Positions 1 to 9,464 of a stretch of DNA of 64,000 nt are shown here, one piece after another. Source of the stretch: Thalassobius sp047123305 (GTDB taxonomy: Bacteria; Pseudomonadota; Alphaproteobacteria; Rhodobacterales; Rhodobacteraceae); assembly GCF_047123305.1 (NCBI RefSeq), contig NZ_CP138918.1:3038001-3102000 (forward strand), given 5' to 3'. The first letter of the stretch is position 1; each line of letters starts with the position of its first letter. A model generated the notes under the pieces. The model was not told the DNA's origin and did not search any database. It worked only from the letters and a program-made list of their open reading frames with translations. A program made the translations under genes and the position numbers.

Positions 1-799
1 CATCTTCGGCATTGTCGACGTCGCGCCAGCTGTCCGCCCCGCCGCCAAGCGCCAGTACCGAGCTGCCCGCACCGGTGCGGGTGATGTCCTGGCCGCTGCC
101 ACCGGTGTAGCTGTCATTGCCGCTGAGGACGAAATAGGTGTTGTTGCCGTCGCCTGCGCGCACGATGTCATCGCCAGAGCCGGATTTGATGGTGTCGTCG
201 CCGCTACCGGCCTCGATCTCATCATTGCCGTTGCCAGCCTGGACGTAGTTGTTGCCGTCGCCAGCGTAGATGCGGTCATTGCCTTCATGGCCGCTCAGCG
301 TGTCGTCGCCGTCGCCGGTGGCGATGCGGTCGTTGCCCAGTTTGCCGTTGATTTCGTTGTTGCCATCGCCGCCATTTATGGCGTCATCCCCACCGCCGCC
401 GCTGATTGAGTCATGGCCGTCACCCGTGATCACCACATCATCGCCGCCGCCTGCAACAACGGCATTGTTGCCATTGCCCAGCTGGATGGTATCGGCGCCA
501 TTGCCGGTGTTGATCCGGTTGTTGCCGTCACCGGCCTCAATACTGTCATTGCCGCCAAAGGTTTCGATCAGATTGTTGCCTTCGCCGCCCAACACCAGAT
601 CATGGCCAAAGCCGGAAATCACACTGTCGTTGCCGTCCAGCGTATCCACATGCAGCGAACCGGTTTCATTGGGGTGGCCAAACAGGTCATCCCCATTGGT
701 ACCGTTCAGCGCCTGGTCATCCTCTTCCAGACCATCGCCAAACGTGCTGTTGCTTACCAAAAGTGCCCCAAGAAAGGGGATCAATGCCCAGGCAATCAT
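1..799 (-). CDS. RTX-type calcium-binding repeat protein, partial (C-terminus beyond left edge)
   Basis: An open frame reads on the minus strand from an ATG at 799 to the window edge (266 codons seen, no stop). The N-terminus (MIAWALIPFLGALLVSNS) is one hydrophobic segment. After a short linker, nearly everything visible is glycine/aspartate nonapeptides of the haemolysin type (GGxGxDxxx, many as GDGNN or GNDxI) that bind calcium in a parallel beta-roll. Such proteins are usually exported by type I secretion and act outside the cell; no enzymatic domain is seen in the visible part. The next gene upstream encodes a second protein of the same style, so the two may be a tandem pair. Function beyond calcium binding is unknown. 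Confidence 0.85.
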   Translation of the reverse strand, partial: MIAWALIPFLGALLVSNSTFGDGLEEDDQALNGTNGDDLFGHPNETGSLHVDTLDGNDSVISGFGHDLVLGGEGNNLIETFGGNDSIEAGDGNNRINTGNGADTIQLGNGNNAVVAGGGDDVVITGDGHDSISGGGGDDAINGGDGNNEINGKLGNDRIATGDGDDTLSGHEGNDRIYAGDGNNYVQAGNGNDEIEAGSGDDTIKSGSGDDIVRAGDGNNTYFVLSGNDSYTGGSGQDITRTGAGSSVLALGGGADSWRDVDNAED

Positions 800-979
800 A
801 ATCTCTACCCCAGTATAAAAATATACTTAAGTATGCCTGATTAAACTTTTGGTTGTCAATGTCGCGTCGGGTGCAGCTGTCCTATCGAAACCGATAATTT
901 GCTTGCAATAACAACCTCCTGTTTCCGGAGTGGAAAAAGTTCACGCTTAGGTCAGGATTGTTTGCGGGGCGGAACCGAC

Positions 980-1903
980 TCAGCTGGCGGCGGAGATGAA
1001 GACGTTGCTGGCAGTCAGGGCGCTGGCGCTGGTGTTTTCCAAACGCACCATTTCCAGCCCCGTAGCGCCGGGCACGGCAACAACCACTGCGGTGGGGGTG
1101 CCAACCTCGGTGAAGGTGAGATCCGCAAACACCGGCGTCGGGGTCACATCGGTGAAGATCCGCAGCACGTCCTCTGCCGGGTTGAAATCGGTCACGGTCA
1201 CCACCTCGATGTTGCTGTTGCCCCCGCCATTGGGATCGGCCTCCACAAAGACCTGAAAGCTGTCAGCGCCCGTGTCGCCGGTCATGATATCACCGTCGTC
1301 GCCGCTGAGCGTGTCATTGCCGCCACCACCGACCAAAGTGTCGGCTGCGCCAGCCAGCGCGGTGGTGCCGCTGAATTCCGTGTCCAGCGCCGCCAGCAGA
1401 TCATCGCCTTGGCCGCCGTTGATCAGGGCCTGCCCCCCCAAGGACAGGCCCGTGTCGTCGCCTTCTTCCAGATAGAACCGGTCGTCGCCGCCGGTGGAGC
1501 CGATGCTGTCATTGCCGTCACCACCGCGCACGGTGTCATTGCCGGTGCCCGCCACAACGGTGTCATCACCAAAACCGGCGTCCACTTCGTTGTTGCCGGG
1601 GCCTGCATCGATCAGGTCTTCGCCCAAGCCGCCCCAGATGGTGTCATCGCCGCCGGCCGAGGTGATGGAGTCCGCACCGGAATCGCCCTGTAGCGAGTCA
1701 TTGCCGTCACCGGTGAGGATGCTGTCATTGCCGCCATAGCCGCGGATGGTTTGCGGATCGGTGCTGGCGGAGGTGTCAAAGCTGTCGTCGCCCGCGCCCT
1801 CAGGTGCGCCGCCGCCGCCACCACTGCCGCCGTCGGTCAGCTCATCAATGGCCCAGTAGGTCAGGCTCCAGCCCAAAAGTGACAGCAGTACAAGTTCAAC
1901 CAT
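980..1903 (-). CDS. RTX-type calcium-binding protein (307 aa)
   Basis: Starts at the ATG at 1903, preceded by a GGGGGA ribosome-binding stretch; a longer in-frame extension to 2044 has no such site. Residues 1-20 (MVELVLLSLLGWSLTYWAID) form a hydrophobic anchor or signal, followed by a Gly-rich linker. About ten RTX nonapeptides (GGNDSIL, GDGNDSL and similar) fill roughly residues 50-220. The last ~90 residues form a beta-rich tail (VTDFNPAEDVLRI) of the kind that ends many roseobacter RTX proteins and probably carries the type I secretion signal. No catalytic domain is recognised. It lies just upstream of, and in the same direction as, the partial RTX gene at the left edge. Confidence 0.85.
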   Translation of the reverse strand: MVELVLLSLLGWSLTYWAIDELTDGGSGGGGGAPEGAGDDSFDTSASTDPQTIRGYGGNDSILTGDGNDSLQGDSGADSITSAGGDDTIWGGLGEDLIDAGPGNNEVDAGFGDDTVVAGTGNDTVRGGDGNDSIGSTGGDDRFYLEEGDDTGLSLGGQALINGGQGDDLLAALDTEFSGTTALAGAADTLVGGGGNDTLSGDDGDIMTGDTGADSFQVFVEADPNGGGNSNIEVVTVTDFNPAEDVLRIFTDVTPTPVFADLTFTEVGTPTAVVVAVPGATGLEMVRLENTSASALTASNVFISAAS

Positions 1904-2051
1904 ATGCCCATCCCCCAATACGCAGTTCTCCGTCAACAGTGACTCCGATTGCGTCAGGGGGTCAACGGCACAACCAAAGGATTTTTCACCTAAATCTGTT
2001 GGATCAGAAACAGTTGGCGATGTGGCTGCAGACTGTTTCCGCAATGGAAAA

Positions 2052-2071
2052 GGCCGGGCGATGGCCCGGCC
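2052..2071 (-). terminator. Terminator of the RND efflux operon
   Basis: GGCCGGGC-GATG-GCCCGGCC forms an 8-bp perfect stem with a 4-nt loop. Read on the minus strand it is followed by TTTTCC, just after the stop of the RND permease gene. Confidence 0.75.
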
Positions 2072-2083
2072 TTCTGGATCAGT

Positions 2084-5000
2084 TTACTCCGCTGCGGCCA
2101 GTTTGCCACCAGAGGGGGCAGGGGGATCCTGCGGCGCCTCGGGGGGCTCGGAATTGGCGGCTTCGGGCTGGGCTTTCACCGGTTCCGGCTTGGCCTCCAG
2201 ATCGTCCCAGATCAGCTCGGGCGATTTGACCTTGCGGGCCGTCCTGCGCAGCGCCATGTCCTGGGCGGCGCGGCTGGCACGGCCCAGCGACAGGGCCTGC
2301 ATCGCCCGCAGGAGCCACAGCACATAGGTTGTGAACCAGACCTGCATTGCCAGCATCGCCGGGGTGAAGACCAGCGTCAGCACGGTGGCAATCCCCAGAC
2401 CAAAGACCACGGCTGTCGCCAGCTGTTTCCACCACAGCGCGGTGGGGCTGTCGATGGTGTAGCCACCGGTCATGAAGTCCAGCGACAGGCCGAACATCAT
2501 CGGGGCCAGACCGGCCATTGTGGTCACTGTGGTCAGCAGAACCGGACGGATCCGGCTTTCGGCGGTGCGCACGATGGCCTCAATCCGCGGCATGTACTTG
2601 CTGTATTCCTGATAGGTGTCGATCAGAACAATGTTGTTGTTCACCACGATCCCTGCCAGCGCCACGATCCCCGTACCGGTCATGATGATCGAGAAGGTCT
2701 GATCCATCACCAGCATCCCGATCAGAACACCGGTTGTGGACAGCACCACCGCCAGCAGAACCAGCACCGAGTTATAGATCGAGTTGAACTGCGCCAGCAG
2801 GATGATGAACATCAAGGCCAGCGCCCCAAGGAAGGCTTTCGACAGGAACTCACCGGACTCTTGCTCGTCCTGTTGGTCGCCGGTCCATTCCCACTCGATC
2901 CCAGCGGGCAGGGGTTTGGTTTCAAGCCAGGTGGTCAGCGCGGCAATCCTCTCGGCAGCAGTCACCGCCACAAGGGTTGCGTCACCGGACTCGGCAGCCG
3001 CTTTGGCGGCATCCGGATCTTCAGCGCTGAAGATGGTGTAGGACTTGCCATCAGGTGTCGAGATCGTGCCGTCACCGTTTGGTGCCAGCCGCAGCTGGCC
3101 CAGGTTTTCCTCGTCCACCATCACATTGACCACTTCACCGGTCACCGCCGCTTTCACGTCAAAGTAACGTTTCTGATCCTCACGGCTGATCGAGGCCAGT
3201 TTGGGTACCGGCTTACGTGTGATGAAGTTGGCCAGCGGCACCAGACCGTCCTGGGTGCGCACCTTCAGGGTGTCGAGGGTCGACAACACGCGGTCCTGTT
3301 CGGGCAGGCGAACGCGGATTTCGATTTCCTCATCCGAGCTGTCCACGCGCATGGTGTCCAGCAGGATCCCACGGGTCACCAGCTGCACCATCGCGCCCAC
3401 AGTGGCCACGTCAGCGCCGTAACGGCCGGCTTTCTCAACGTCCACGTCGATCTGCCAGTCGATACCGGGCAGGGGCAGGGTGTCTTCGATCAGCTCCAGC
3501 GCAGAGGTGTCATCAAATTGGACACGGGCCAGTTCAGTCGCGGCGACCAGATCGTCCCAGTTTTCCCCTTTGAGGCGCAGATGCACCGGCTTGGCCGAGG
3601 CCGGACCACGGGACGCGGCCAGGATCTCGATCTTGATGCCGGGGATTTCTTCCAGCTGTACCGTCAGCTCGTCCAGAACGATGTCGCCGTCCAGATCAGG
3701 GCGGTCGGCGCGGTCTTCCCACGGGATTGTCTCAAACTGCACCTGACCCACGGTATCAACGGGCGGCTGTGCTCCTCCAGTGTTGTTGTTCAGACCCCCT
3801 TCACCGGCAAAGGAGAAAGCGTTCAGAACACCGGGGTGGGCTAGGATGACGGCTTCGGCCTGCTGCACCAGTTCGTCCTTTTCCTCCAGCGAGAGGTTGC
3901 CACGGGCACGGACATAGGCGATCGCCATCTCCGGTTCGGATTCCACAAAGAATTCAACCCCGTTGTTGTTTTCTCCAAAGTAGGTGAAGACGTTGATCAC
4001 AAAGCCGATCACGACAACCGCCGACACCAGCGGCATCACCGGATTGCCGGCGATGGCCTTGATGAAATAGCCAAACAGCGTGCGATTGTGCCCCGCCTTG
4101 ATGCGGTTGCGACGCCACTGAATTTCGGCTGCACCCAGTGTGACCGAGGCCGCAAAGGCCCCCAGCATGAAGATGACACCGCCTACGAGCAAGTTAATAA
4201 TGCCTGCCTCTGCCAGAGGCAACACGTAGTTGGGGTTCAGCAGCTGCATCGCACCGGTAAACATCAGCAGGATCGACGGCGGCACCAATGCGGCGCGCAC
4301 AACCCAAGGCAGCTTGCGCTTCAGGAAGTCCGACATGTTGCTGAACGCACGGCTCAGACGGCCCGACACACCGCCCATCACGGGCAGGTAGATCAGCGCC
4401 ACCACCAGCGAAGCGGACAGAACGAAGATCAGGGTCACAGGCAGCATGCCCATGAATTCACCGGGAACCCCAGGCCAAAACAGCATCGGCAGGAAGGCAC
4501 AGAGCGTTGTGGCGGTCGAACTGACCACCGGCCAGAACATCCGTTTGGCGGCCTCGACATAGGCGTGCATCGGGCCAACGCCCTCTTTGATGCGTTTGTC
4601 GGCGTATTCGACCACAACAATGGCTCCGTCCACCAACATGCCCACCGCAAGGATCAGACCAAACATCACAATGTTGGAAATGGTGATCCCCATGATTGCC
4701 AGAAGCACGAAACACAGCAGGAACGAGGTTGGAATTGCAAAACCCACCAGCAGCGCGGCACGGCTGCCAAGCGCGGCCAGAACCACGATCATCACCAGCG
4801 CAATGGCGGTCAGAACTGAGCCTTCCAGCTGGCTTACCATAGACTGCACAATGCGGCCCTGGTCGTTGGAAGTGCCGACATCCACCGCGACCTGCAGATC
4901 CGAAGGCCAGTCCTCACGGGCCTCTTCAATCGTGTCACGCACCACGTCCACGGTGTCCATGATGTTGAAGCCTTTGCGCTTCACCACCTGTAGGGCGACG

Positions 5001-5833
5001 GTGGACACACCGTTGAACCGGGCGGTGCCGGCGCGGTCTTCAAAGGTCAGTCGGATTTCGGCCAGATCCCCCAGGGTCACAACACGTTGCCCGTTGATCT
5101 TGACGGGCAGCGAATAGATATCCTGCGGTTCATCAAAGCTCGACGGGATCTTGACCGCAAAGGAGCCCTGTTCGGTTTCCACCTCACCGGCGGCAACCAG
5201 CATGTTGTTGTTGGTCACAACCGAAATCAGTTCACCTGCGGTGACGTTGTAGCTTTCCAGCCGCAGCGGATCGATCACAACTTCAACCATCTCATCGCGG
5301 TTGCCCGCAATGCCCGCTTCCAGCACCGGTTCCAGCGCTTCCAGCTTGTCCTGCAGGTCTTTGGCAACCTTATACATGGTCCGTTCCGGCACATCGCCGG
5401 TCAGGTTCACAATCAGGATCGGGAATTCGGAGAAGTTGATTTCGTTGACCGAATAGCTGTCCGCCCCTTCGGGGAAGCTGGCCTCGGCCTTGGTCATGGC
5501 GTCGCGCACGTCGGCCATAACTTTGGTTTTGTCCCAGCCAAACTCGAATTCCAGCGCCACACCGGCGTAGCCTTCGTTGGCGGTGCCAGAGATTTCCTTC
5601 AGCCCGTCCAGATCGGCAAGCTCGGTCTCCATTGGTTTGACCAGCAGCGTTTCTGCATCCGAGGCCGAGATGCCCGGGAAAGGCACCGAAACGAAGAGGG
5701 CAGGGATCTCAATATCCGGCTCACCCTCTTTCGGCAGGCTGGAGTAGGCAAAGCCCCCCGCCAGCAGCGACAGCAGCACAAAGGCCAGAACCATCCGGGC
5801 GCGAGACGCGGCCCAGTCTACCATTCCGGTCAT
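2084..5833 (-). CDS. RND-family efflux transporter permease subunit (1249 aa)
   Basis: Inner-membrane resistance-nodulation-division pump, expected to export small molecules from the periplasm with the adaptor encoded just upstream. The N-terminus (ARMVLAFVLLSLLAGGFAYSSLPKEGEPDIEIP) is typical, as are the paired porter domains and two six-helix blocks. The protein is ~200 residues longer than AcrB. Extra length lies after TM6 (two additional hydrophobic stretches around residues 510-570) and in the second periplasmic loop. In TM4 the usual Asp-Asp pair reads VDG (one Asp), and in TM10 the usual Lys position reads VNNN, so the proton relay differs from AcrB. The start at 5833 has GGAGG eight bases upstream and overlaps the adaptor stop (ATGA). 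Substrate unknown. Confidence 0.93.
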   Translation of the reverse strand: MTGMVDWAASRARMVLAFVLLSLLAGGFAYSSLPKEGEPDIEIPALFVSVPFPGISASDAETLLVKPMETELADLDGLKEISGTANEGYAGVALEFEFGWDKTKVMADVRDAMTKAEASFPEGADSYSVNEINFSEFPILIVNLTGDVPERTMYKVAKDLQDKLEALEPVLEAGIAGNRDEMVEVVIDPLRLESYNVTAGELISVVTNNNMLVAAGEVETEQGSFAVKIPSSFDEPQDIYSLPVKINGQRVVTLGDLAEIRLTFEDRAGTARFNGVSTVALQVVKRKGFNIMDTVDVVRDTIEEAREDWPSDLQVAVDVGTSNDQGRIVQSMVSQLEGSVLTAIALVMIVVLAALGSRAALLVGFAIPTSFLLCFVLLAIMGITISNIVMFGLILAVGMLVDGAIVVVEYADKRIKEGVGPMHAYVEAAKRMFWPVVSSTATTLCAFLPMLFWPGVPGEFMGMLPVTLIFVLSASLVVALIYLPVMGGVSGRLSRAFSNMSDFLKRKLPWVVRAALVPPSILLMFTGAMQLLNPNYVLPLAEAGIINLLVGGVIFMLGAFAASVTLGAAEIQWRRNRIKAGHNRTLFGYFIKAIAGNPVMPLVSAVVVIGFVINVFTYFGENNNGVEFFVESEPEMAIAYVRARGNLSLEEKDELVQQAEAVILAHPGVLNAFSFAGEGGLNNNTGGAQPPVDTVGQVQFETIPWEDRADRPDLDGDIVLDELTVQLEEIPGIKIEILAASRGPASAKPVHLRLKGENWDDLVAATELARVQFDDTSALELIEDTLPLPGIDWQIDVDVEKAGRYGADVATVGAMVQLVTRGILLDTMRVDSSDEEIEIRVRLPEQDRVLSTLDTLKVRTQDGLVPLANFITRKPVPKLASISREDQKRYFDVKAAVTGEVVNVMVDEENLGQLRLAPNGDGTISTPDGKSYTIFSAEDPDAAKAAAESGDATLVAVTAAERIAALTTWLETKPLPAGIEWEWTGDQQDEQESGEFLSKAFLGALALMFIILLAQFNSIYNSVLVLLAVVLSTTGVLIGMLVMDQTFSIIMTGTGIVALAGIVVNNNIVLIDTYQEYSKYMPRIEAIVRTAESRIRPVLLTTVTTMAGLAPMMFGLSLDFMTGGYTIDSPTALWWKQLATAVVFGLGIATVLTLVFTPAMLAMQVWFTTYVLWLLRAMQALSLGRASRAAQDMALRRTARKVKSPELIWDDLEAKPEPVKAQPEAANSEPPEAPQDPPAPSGGKLAAAE

Positions 5834-7074
5834 TTCGACGCCTCCCGGTAGGTGGGCTCAACGGTGACGCCGTCAACGACGTATTCCTGCCCCACAACAA
5901 TCACATCCGCACTGTCACCCAGTCCGGTGACCCAGACACCTTCGGCCGTGTCGCGCATCAGGGTGACCGCCTTGAAGGCCACAACGTTGCCCTCTTCGAT
6001 CACACGCACACCCAGATCGCCCTGATCGTCCAGCGTCAGAGCAGAGCCTGGCAACAGATGGGCTTTGGAGCCGGCCGAGGCAATCAGGATGTCAGCGGTC
6101 TGACCGTCACGGATCGACATGTCAGCGTTGGCTACATCGATGTCGACGCGGAAGGTCCGGGTCTGCGGATCTGCCGAACGCGACAGGAAGGTCACTCGGC
6201 CGCGTACTTCGCGGCCATCGGTCAGACGGGCCCCAGCAAGGCTGCCGAGGGCCACACGGTGAACCTGCGTTTCCGGCACATAGCCCACAACCTTGATCGG
6301 ATCGAGCTGGATGATGGTGCCGCAGGTGGCGCCAGCGCTCATCAGCGAGCCAAGCTCAGCGGTGTCATTTTCCAACAGACCGGCAAAAGGCGCGGTGATG
6401 ATCAGACGTTCAATCTCTTTCTCTGCTGCGGCCACGGCGGCCTCAGCGGCGCGGATACCGGCCTGCGTCGTCTCCAGACCGGAACGGGCGGATTCAACAC
6501 CGGCTTCTGCCGACAGAACCGCTGCCTGGGTCGCCGCTACGCGGGTTTCAGAGGCGTAACCGGTTTCCGACAGCTTGGTGGCAACATTGTCGTTGATCAG
6601 TGCTTCATTCAGACGGGCCTGCGCCTCTTTCACGCGGGCCTCAGCCTGCGGAACCTGTGCCATTGCATTGGCCAGATCCGCCTGCGCCTGCGCCACAACC
6701 GTGTGGCGGGTGCCGGGGTCCAGCGTGCAGAGCATCTGCCCGGCCTCAACAAAGGTGCCGCGACGCAGCGGTTCGGAAATCACCTGCGCGGTTGTTTCGG
6801 CGCGCACTTCAACCTGACGGGCCGCTTCGGTTTCGCCGCGCAGCAAGACCGCGCTGTCGATCTCTTCGGCTTCGGAGGTCTGCACGACCACCTTGACCAT
6901 CGACTGTGCCAACGCCGCCATGGCGGGGGCATCGGCGGCAGGAATGTCGGTTTTGTCTTCAGACGTGATTTCTTGTTCACCAATGGCAAAAGCCATCAGC
7001 GTTTCACGTTCCATCACCAGCAAGTACAGCATGGCGGTCACCACAATGGCGGTCAGAAAAGGAACAATACGCAT
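5830..7074 (-). CDS. RND efflux periplasmic adaptor subunit (HlyD/MFP family, 414 aa)
   Basis: Membrane-fusion protein linking the RND pump to an outer-membrane channel. Residues 1-25 are an N-terminal membrane segment. They are followed by a lipoyl-like half motif (VRAETTAQVISEPLRRGTFVEAGQMLCTLD), a long alpha-hairpin coiled coil rich in Ala/Glu (residues ~130-225), the second lipoyl half (LIITAPFAGLLENDTAELGS) and beta-barrel domains. It is translationally coupled to the permease by a 4-bp overlap and is the first gene of the operon. AGGA lies about nine bases before the ATG. No outer-membrane partner gene is adjacent, so the pump probably borrows a TolC-type channel. Confidence 0.92.
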   Translation of the reverse strand: MRIVPFLTAIVVTAMLYLLVMERETLMAFAIGEQEITSEDKTDIPAADAPAMAALAQSMVKVVVQTSEAEEIDSAVLLRGETEAARQVEVRAETTAQVISEPLRRGTFVEAGQMLCTLDPGTRHTVVAQAQADLANAMAQVPQAEARVKEAQARLNEALINDNVATKLSETGYASETRVAATQAAVLSAEAGVESARSGLETTQAGIRAAEAAVAAAEKEIERLIITAPFAGLLENDTAELGSLMSAGATCGTIIQLDPIKVVGYVPETQVHRVALGSLAGARLTDGREVRGRVTFLSRSADPQTRTFRVDIDVANADMSIRDGQTADILIASAGSKAHLLPGSALTLDDQGDLGVRVIEEGNVVAFKAVTLMRDTAEGVWVTGLGDSADVIVVGQEYVVDGVTVEPTYREASK

Positions 7075-7303
7075 CTACGGGGTCCTTAAGGCTAATTCTT
7101 TGCGCTCAGATAGTCGCTTAGTTGGAGGCCTAATTTCCAATTACAAGGCCATGTACGAATTTCTGAACGATTTAGTTCAGTTTACGCCTCTGGCGAAGGG
7201 GTCGCAACCCGATAGTGGCAAAGCGTCGCATCCCTTTGGATAGCGCCTCTTGGCACTGCGCCGCCAAAACGTTAAGAGAAACCAAACCAATGGGGGCAGT
7301 GCC

Positions 7304-7957
7304 GTGAGCGAAACCGATAGTTTCATTGAAGAAGTCAGCGAAGAAGTCCGCCGTGACCGTCTTTATAAGTCGATCCGCCGCTATGGCTGGATTGCAGTTG
7401 TGGGCGTTGTGGCCATTGTTGGTGGCGCTTCGTGGAACGAATACAACAAGGCGCAGGCCCGCGCCGCCGCCGAAGCCCTTGGCGATGGAATCATGTCCGC
7501 GATGGACGCGGATGAACCTGGTGCACGCGCCGATGCGCTGGCGGCCATTGCCGCTGAGGGCAACGCCGCTGTTGTTCTGAAACTGCAGCAAGCCGCCGAG
7601 CTAGAAGCTTCGGACCGCGCCGATGAGGCCATTGCGATCCTTGATGGCATTGCCAGCAATGGCGATGTGGCGGCGATCTACCGTGACATCGCAGGGTTCA
7701 AATCGATCCTGTTGCAGGGAAGCGCCATGGAGGCCTCCAGCCGCCGGATCGCGCTGGAAAGCCTTGTCACCAGCTCGCCTGCGCTGCGCATTCTGGCCGA
7801 AGAGCAACTGGCCCTGCTGGAGATCGAAATGGGTGAAACCAGCGCCGCGCTGGAACGGCTTGAGCGGATTGCCGCGGATGCGGATGCCTCGACAGGCTTG
7901 CGTCGTCGCGTTTCTCAGTTGATTGTGGCCCTCGGAGGCGAGCGCTCGGGCGCTTAA
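7304..7957 (+). CDS. Tetratricopeptide-like membrane protein, YfgM-like (217 aa)
   Basis: One transmembrane segment (GWIAVVGVVAIVGGASW, about residues 28-44) follows a short cytoplasmic head; the rest is an Ala/Glu-rich helical domain of TPR type (LKLQQAAELEASDRADEAIAILDGIAS). Its position directly before bamB and der matches yfgM-bamB-der in other proteobacteria, where YfgM is an ancillary SecYEG/periplasmic chaperone factor. I chose the GTG at 7304 because GGGGGC lies just upstream; an ATG at 7250 would add 18 residues without a clear ribosome-binding site. Function is inferred from context and topology. Confidence 0.85.
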   Translation: MSETDSFIEEVSEEVRRDRLYKSIRRYGWIAVVGVVAIVGGASWNEYNKAQARAAAEALGDGIMSAMDADEPGARADALAAIAAEGNAAVVLKLQQAAELEASDRADEAIAILDGIASNGDVAAIYRDIAGFKSILLQGSAMEASSRRIALESLVTSSPALRILAEEQLALLEIEMGETSAALERLERIAADADASTGLRRRVSQLIVALGGERSGA

Positions 7958-8039
7958 CCCGCCTTGGGGGCGTGTCCCGCCCGGCCAAACGGTCAGACGG
8001 GGCGCGATTAGATAAGACAAGATTTAGAGGGCAGGATTG

Positions 8040-9368
8040 GTGAAACGCAGTTCCTTGATCATGGGTGTGGCCGCAATGGCCATTTTGGCCGGTTGCGCCG
8101 ACCGCGAAGAAATCCTGCCGGGCAAACGCGAAGATCCGCGCGCCATCCTCACCGAAGGGGTCCCTGCCGAGCAGCTGGCCCCCGAATTGGCCCGTGCTGC
8201 AACTGAGGTCCGCTTGCCCAAGATGGTGCAAAATGCCAATTGGACCCACAGCATTGGCACCCCGAAAACCCGCATCAGCCACCCCAGCCTTGCCACCGCG
8301 CCTCAGCTGGTCTGGAGCGCCGATATCGGGGTGGGCGATGGTCGCCGCAACCGGATCACCGCTGACCCAGTGGTCGTAGATGGACGTATCTACACGCTGG
8401 ACGCCGAGGCCCGTGTCACCGCGACCGGCACCGACGGCGCCACCCTGTGGTCGGCGGATCTGTCCCCCGCCCGCGACGCAGCCTCTGAGGCCACCGGCGG
8501 CGGAATCGCCTATGGCAAAGGCAAACTCTATGTCACCTCCGGCTTTGGCTTCCTGACAGCACTGGATCCGGCCACCGGTGAGTTGCTGTGGAAACAGGAT
8601 CTGGGTTCGACCAGTTCCGGTGCCCCAACAGTCTACGGCGATCTGGTCTATCTGGTTGGCGGCGATGACACCGGCTGGGCGCTGGAAGCTGACACCGGCC
8701 GCATCCGCTGGCAGACCAGCCAGTCCAGCGATGTGAACAACGTCCTGGGGGCACCCGCACCGGCGCTGAACGATAAGTTTGCTGTTTTCGCCTATGGCGA
8801 CGGCGCATTGCACGGGGTGTTCCGCAACGGTGGCCTGCGTACGTGGACCGCCTTTGTGTCCGGCCAACGCCGCTCGGATGCGCTGGCCAAGGTGAATGAC
8901 ATCACCGCCGATCCCGTCATTGTCGGTGACAAGCTCTATGTCGGTTCCCACGCGGGCCGCATTCTGGCACTGGATGTGACCACAGGCGAACGCCTCTGGA
9001 CCGCCCGCGAAGGGGCGATCAGCCCGGTTCTGCCGCTGGGCGGCTCGATCTTCGCGCTCAGCGATCAGAATGAACTGCTGCGGCTGGATGCCCGCGACGG
9101 GGTCAAGATCTGGGCCAAAGACCTGCCCAATCTGAAAAAGCTGAAACAGCGCAAAGCCAATGAGGTCTTCGCCCATCACGGCCCGATTCTGGCCGGCGGC
9201 CAGCTGATTGTGGCCTCCAATGACGGGCTGCTGCGCTTCTTTGATCCGACCAGCGGAGAGATGACCCGTGAGGTTACTGTGCCCGGTGGGGCGACCACCG
9301 CACCGGTGGTGGCGGGCGGCACGCTTTACGTTGTTGGCACCAAAGGGCAATTGCACGCTTTCCGTTGA
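8040..9368 (+). CDS. bamB: Outer-membrane assembly lipoprotein BamB (PQQ-like beta-propeller)
   Basis: Lipoprotein subunit of the BAM complex that inserts beta-barrel proteins into the outer membrane. The N-terminus has a signal peptide ending in the lipobox LAGC (about residue 18 is the lipidated Cys). The remainder holds repeated propeller blades with the PQQ-type pattern (GRIYTLDAEARVTAT, GFLTALDPATGELLWKQDLG, GRILALDVTTGERLWTA). Length ~442 aa fits alphaproteobacterial members. The start is the GTG at 8040; a TTG one codon upstream is the alternative, and GAGGG lies eight bases before. It sits between the YfgM-like gene and der. Confidence 0.92.
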   Translation: MKRSSLIMGVAAMAILAGCADREEILPGKREDPRAILTEGVPAEQLAPELARAATEVRLPKMVQNANWTHSIGTPKTRISHPSLATAPQLVWSADIGVGDGRRNRITADPVVVDGRIYTLDAEARVTATGTDGATLWSADLSPARDAASEATGGGIAYGKGKLYVTSGFGFLTALDPATGELLWKQDLGSTSSGAPTVYGDLVYLVGGDDTGWALEADTGRIRWQTSQSSDVNNVLGAPAPALNDKFAVFAYGDGALHGVFRNGGLRTWTAFVSGQRRSDALAKVNDITADPVIVGDKLYVGSHAGRILALDVTTGERLWTAREGAISPVLPLGGSIFALSDQNELLRLDARDGVKIWAKDLPNLKKLKQRKANEVFAHHGPILAGGQLIVASNDGLLRFFDPTSGEMTREVTVPGGATTAPVVAGGTLYVVGTKGQLHAFR

Positions 9369-9464
9369 TGCAAAACTGGTATAACAGGGCGGCTTGATCC
9401 GCCCTTATACCTTTGCGGGCCGCATTGAACGCCGCGTGCCTGCCATCCGTCCGGAGCCAGTGAG

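Noticed and set aside
413..1693. Long plus-strand open frames across the RTX genes
   Set aside because: They are the mirror frame of Gly/Asp repeats, which reads as Ala/Val/Gly-rich peptide; no ribosome-binding site and no domain.
1..1903. CRISPR or satellite array suggested by regular repeats
   Set aside because: The periodicity is the 27-base codon unit of RTX nonapeptides; there are no constant repeats with unique spacers.
7767..9356. A 529-codon minus-strand frame antisense to bamB
   Set aside because: bamB has a lipobox and propeller repeats on the plus strand; the antisense frame shows no family features.
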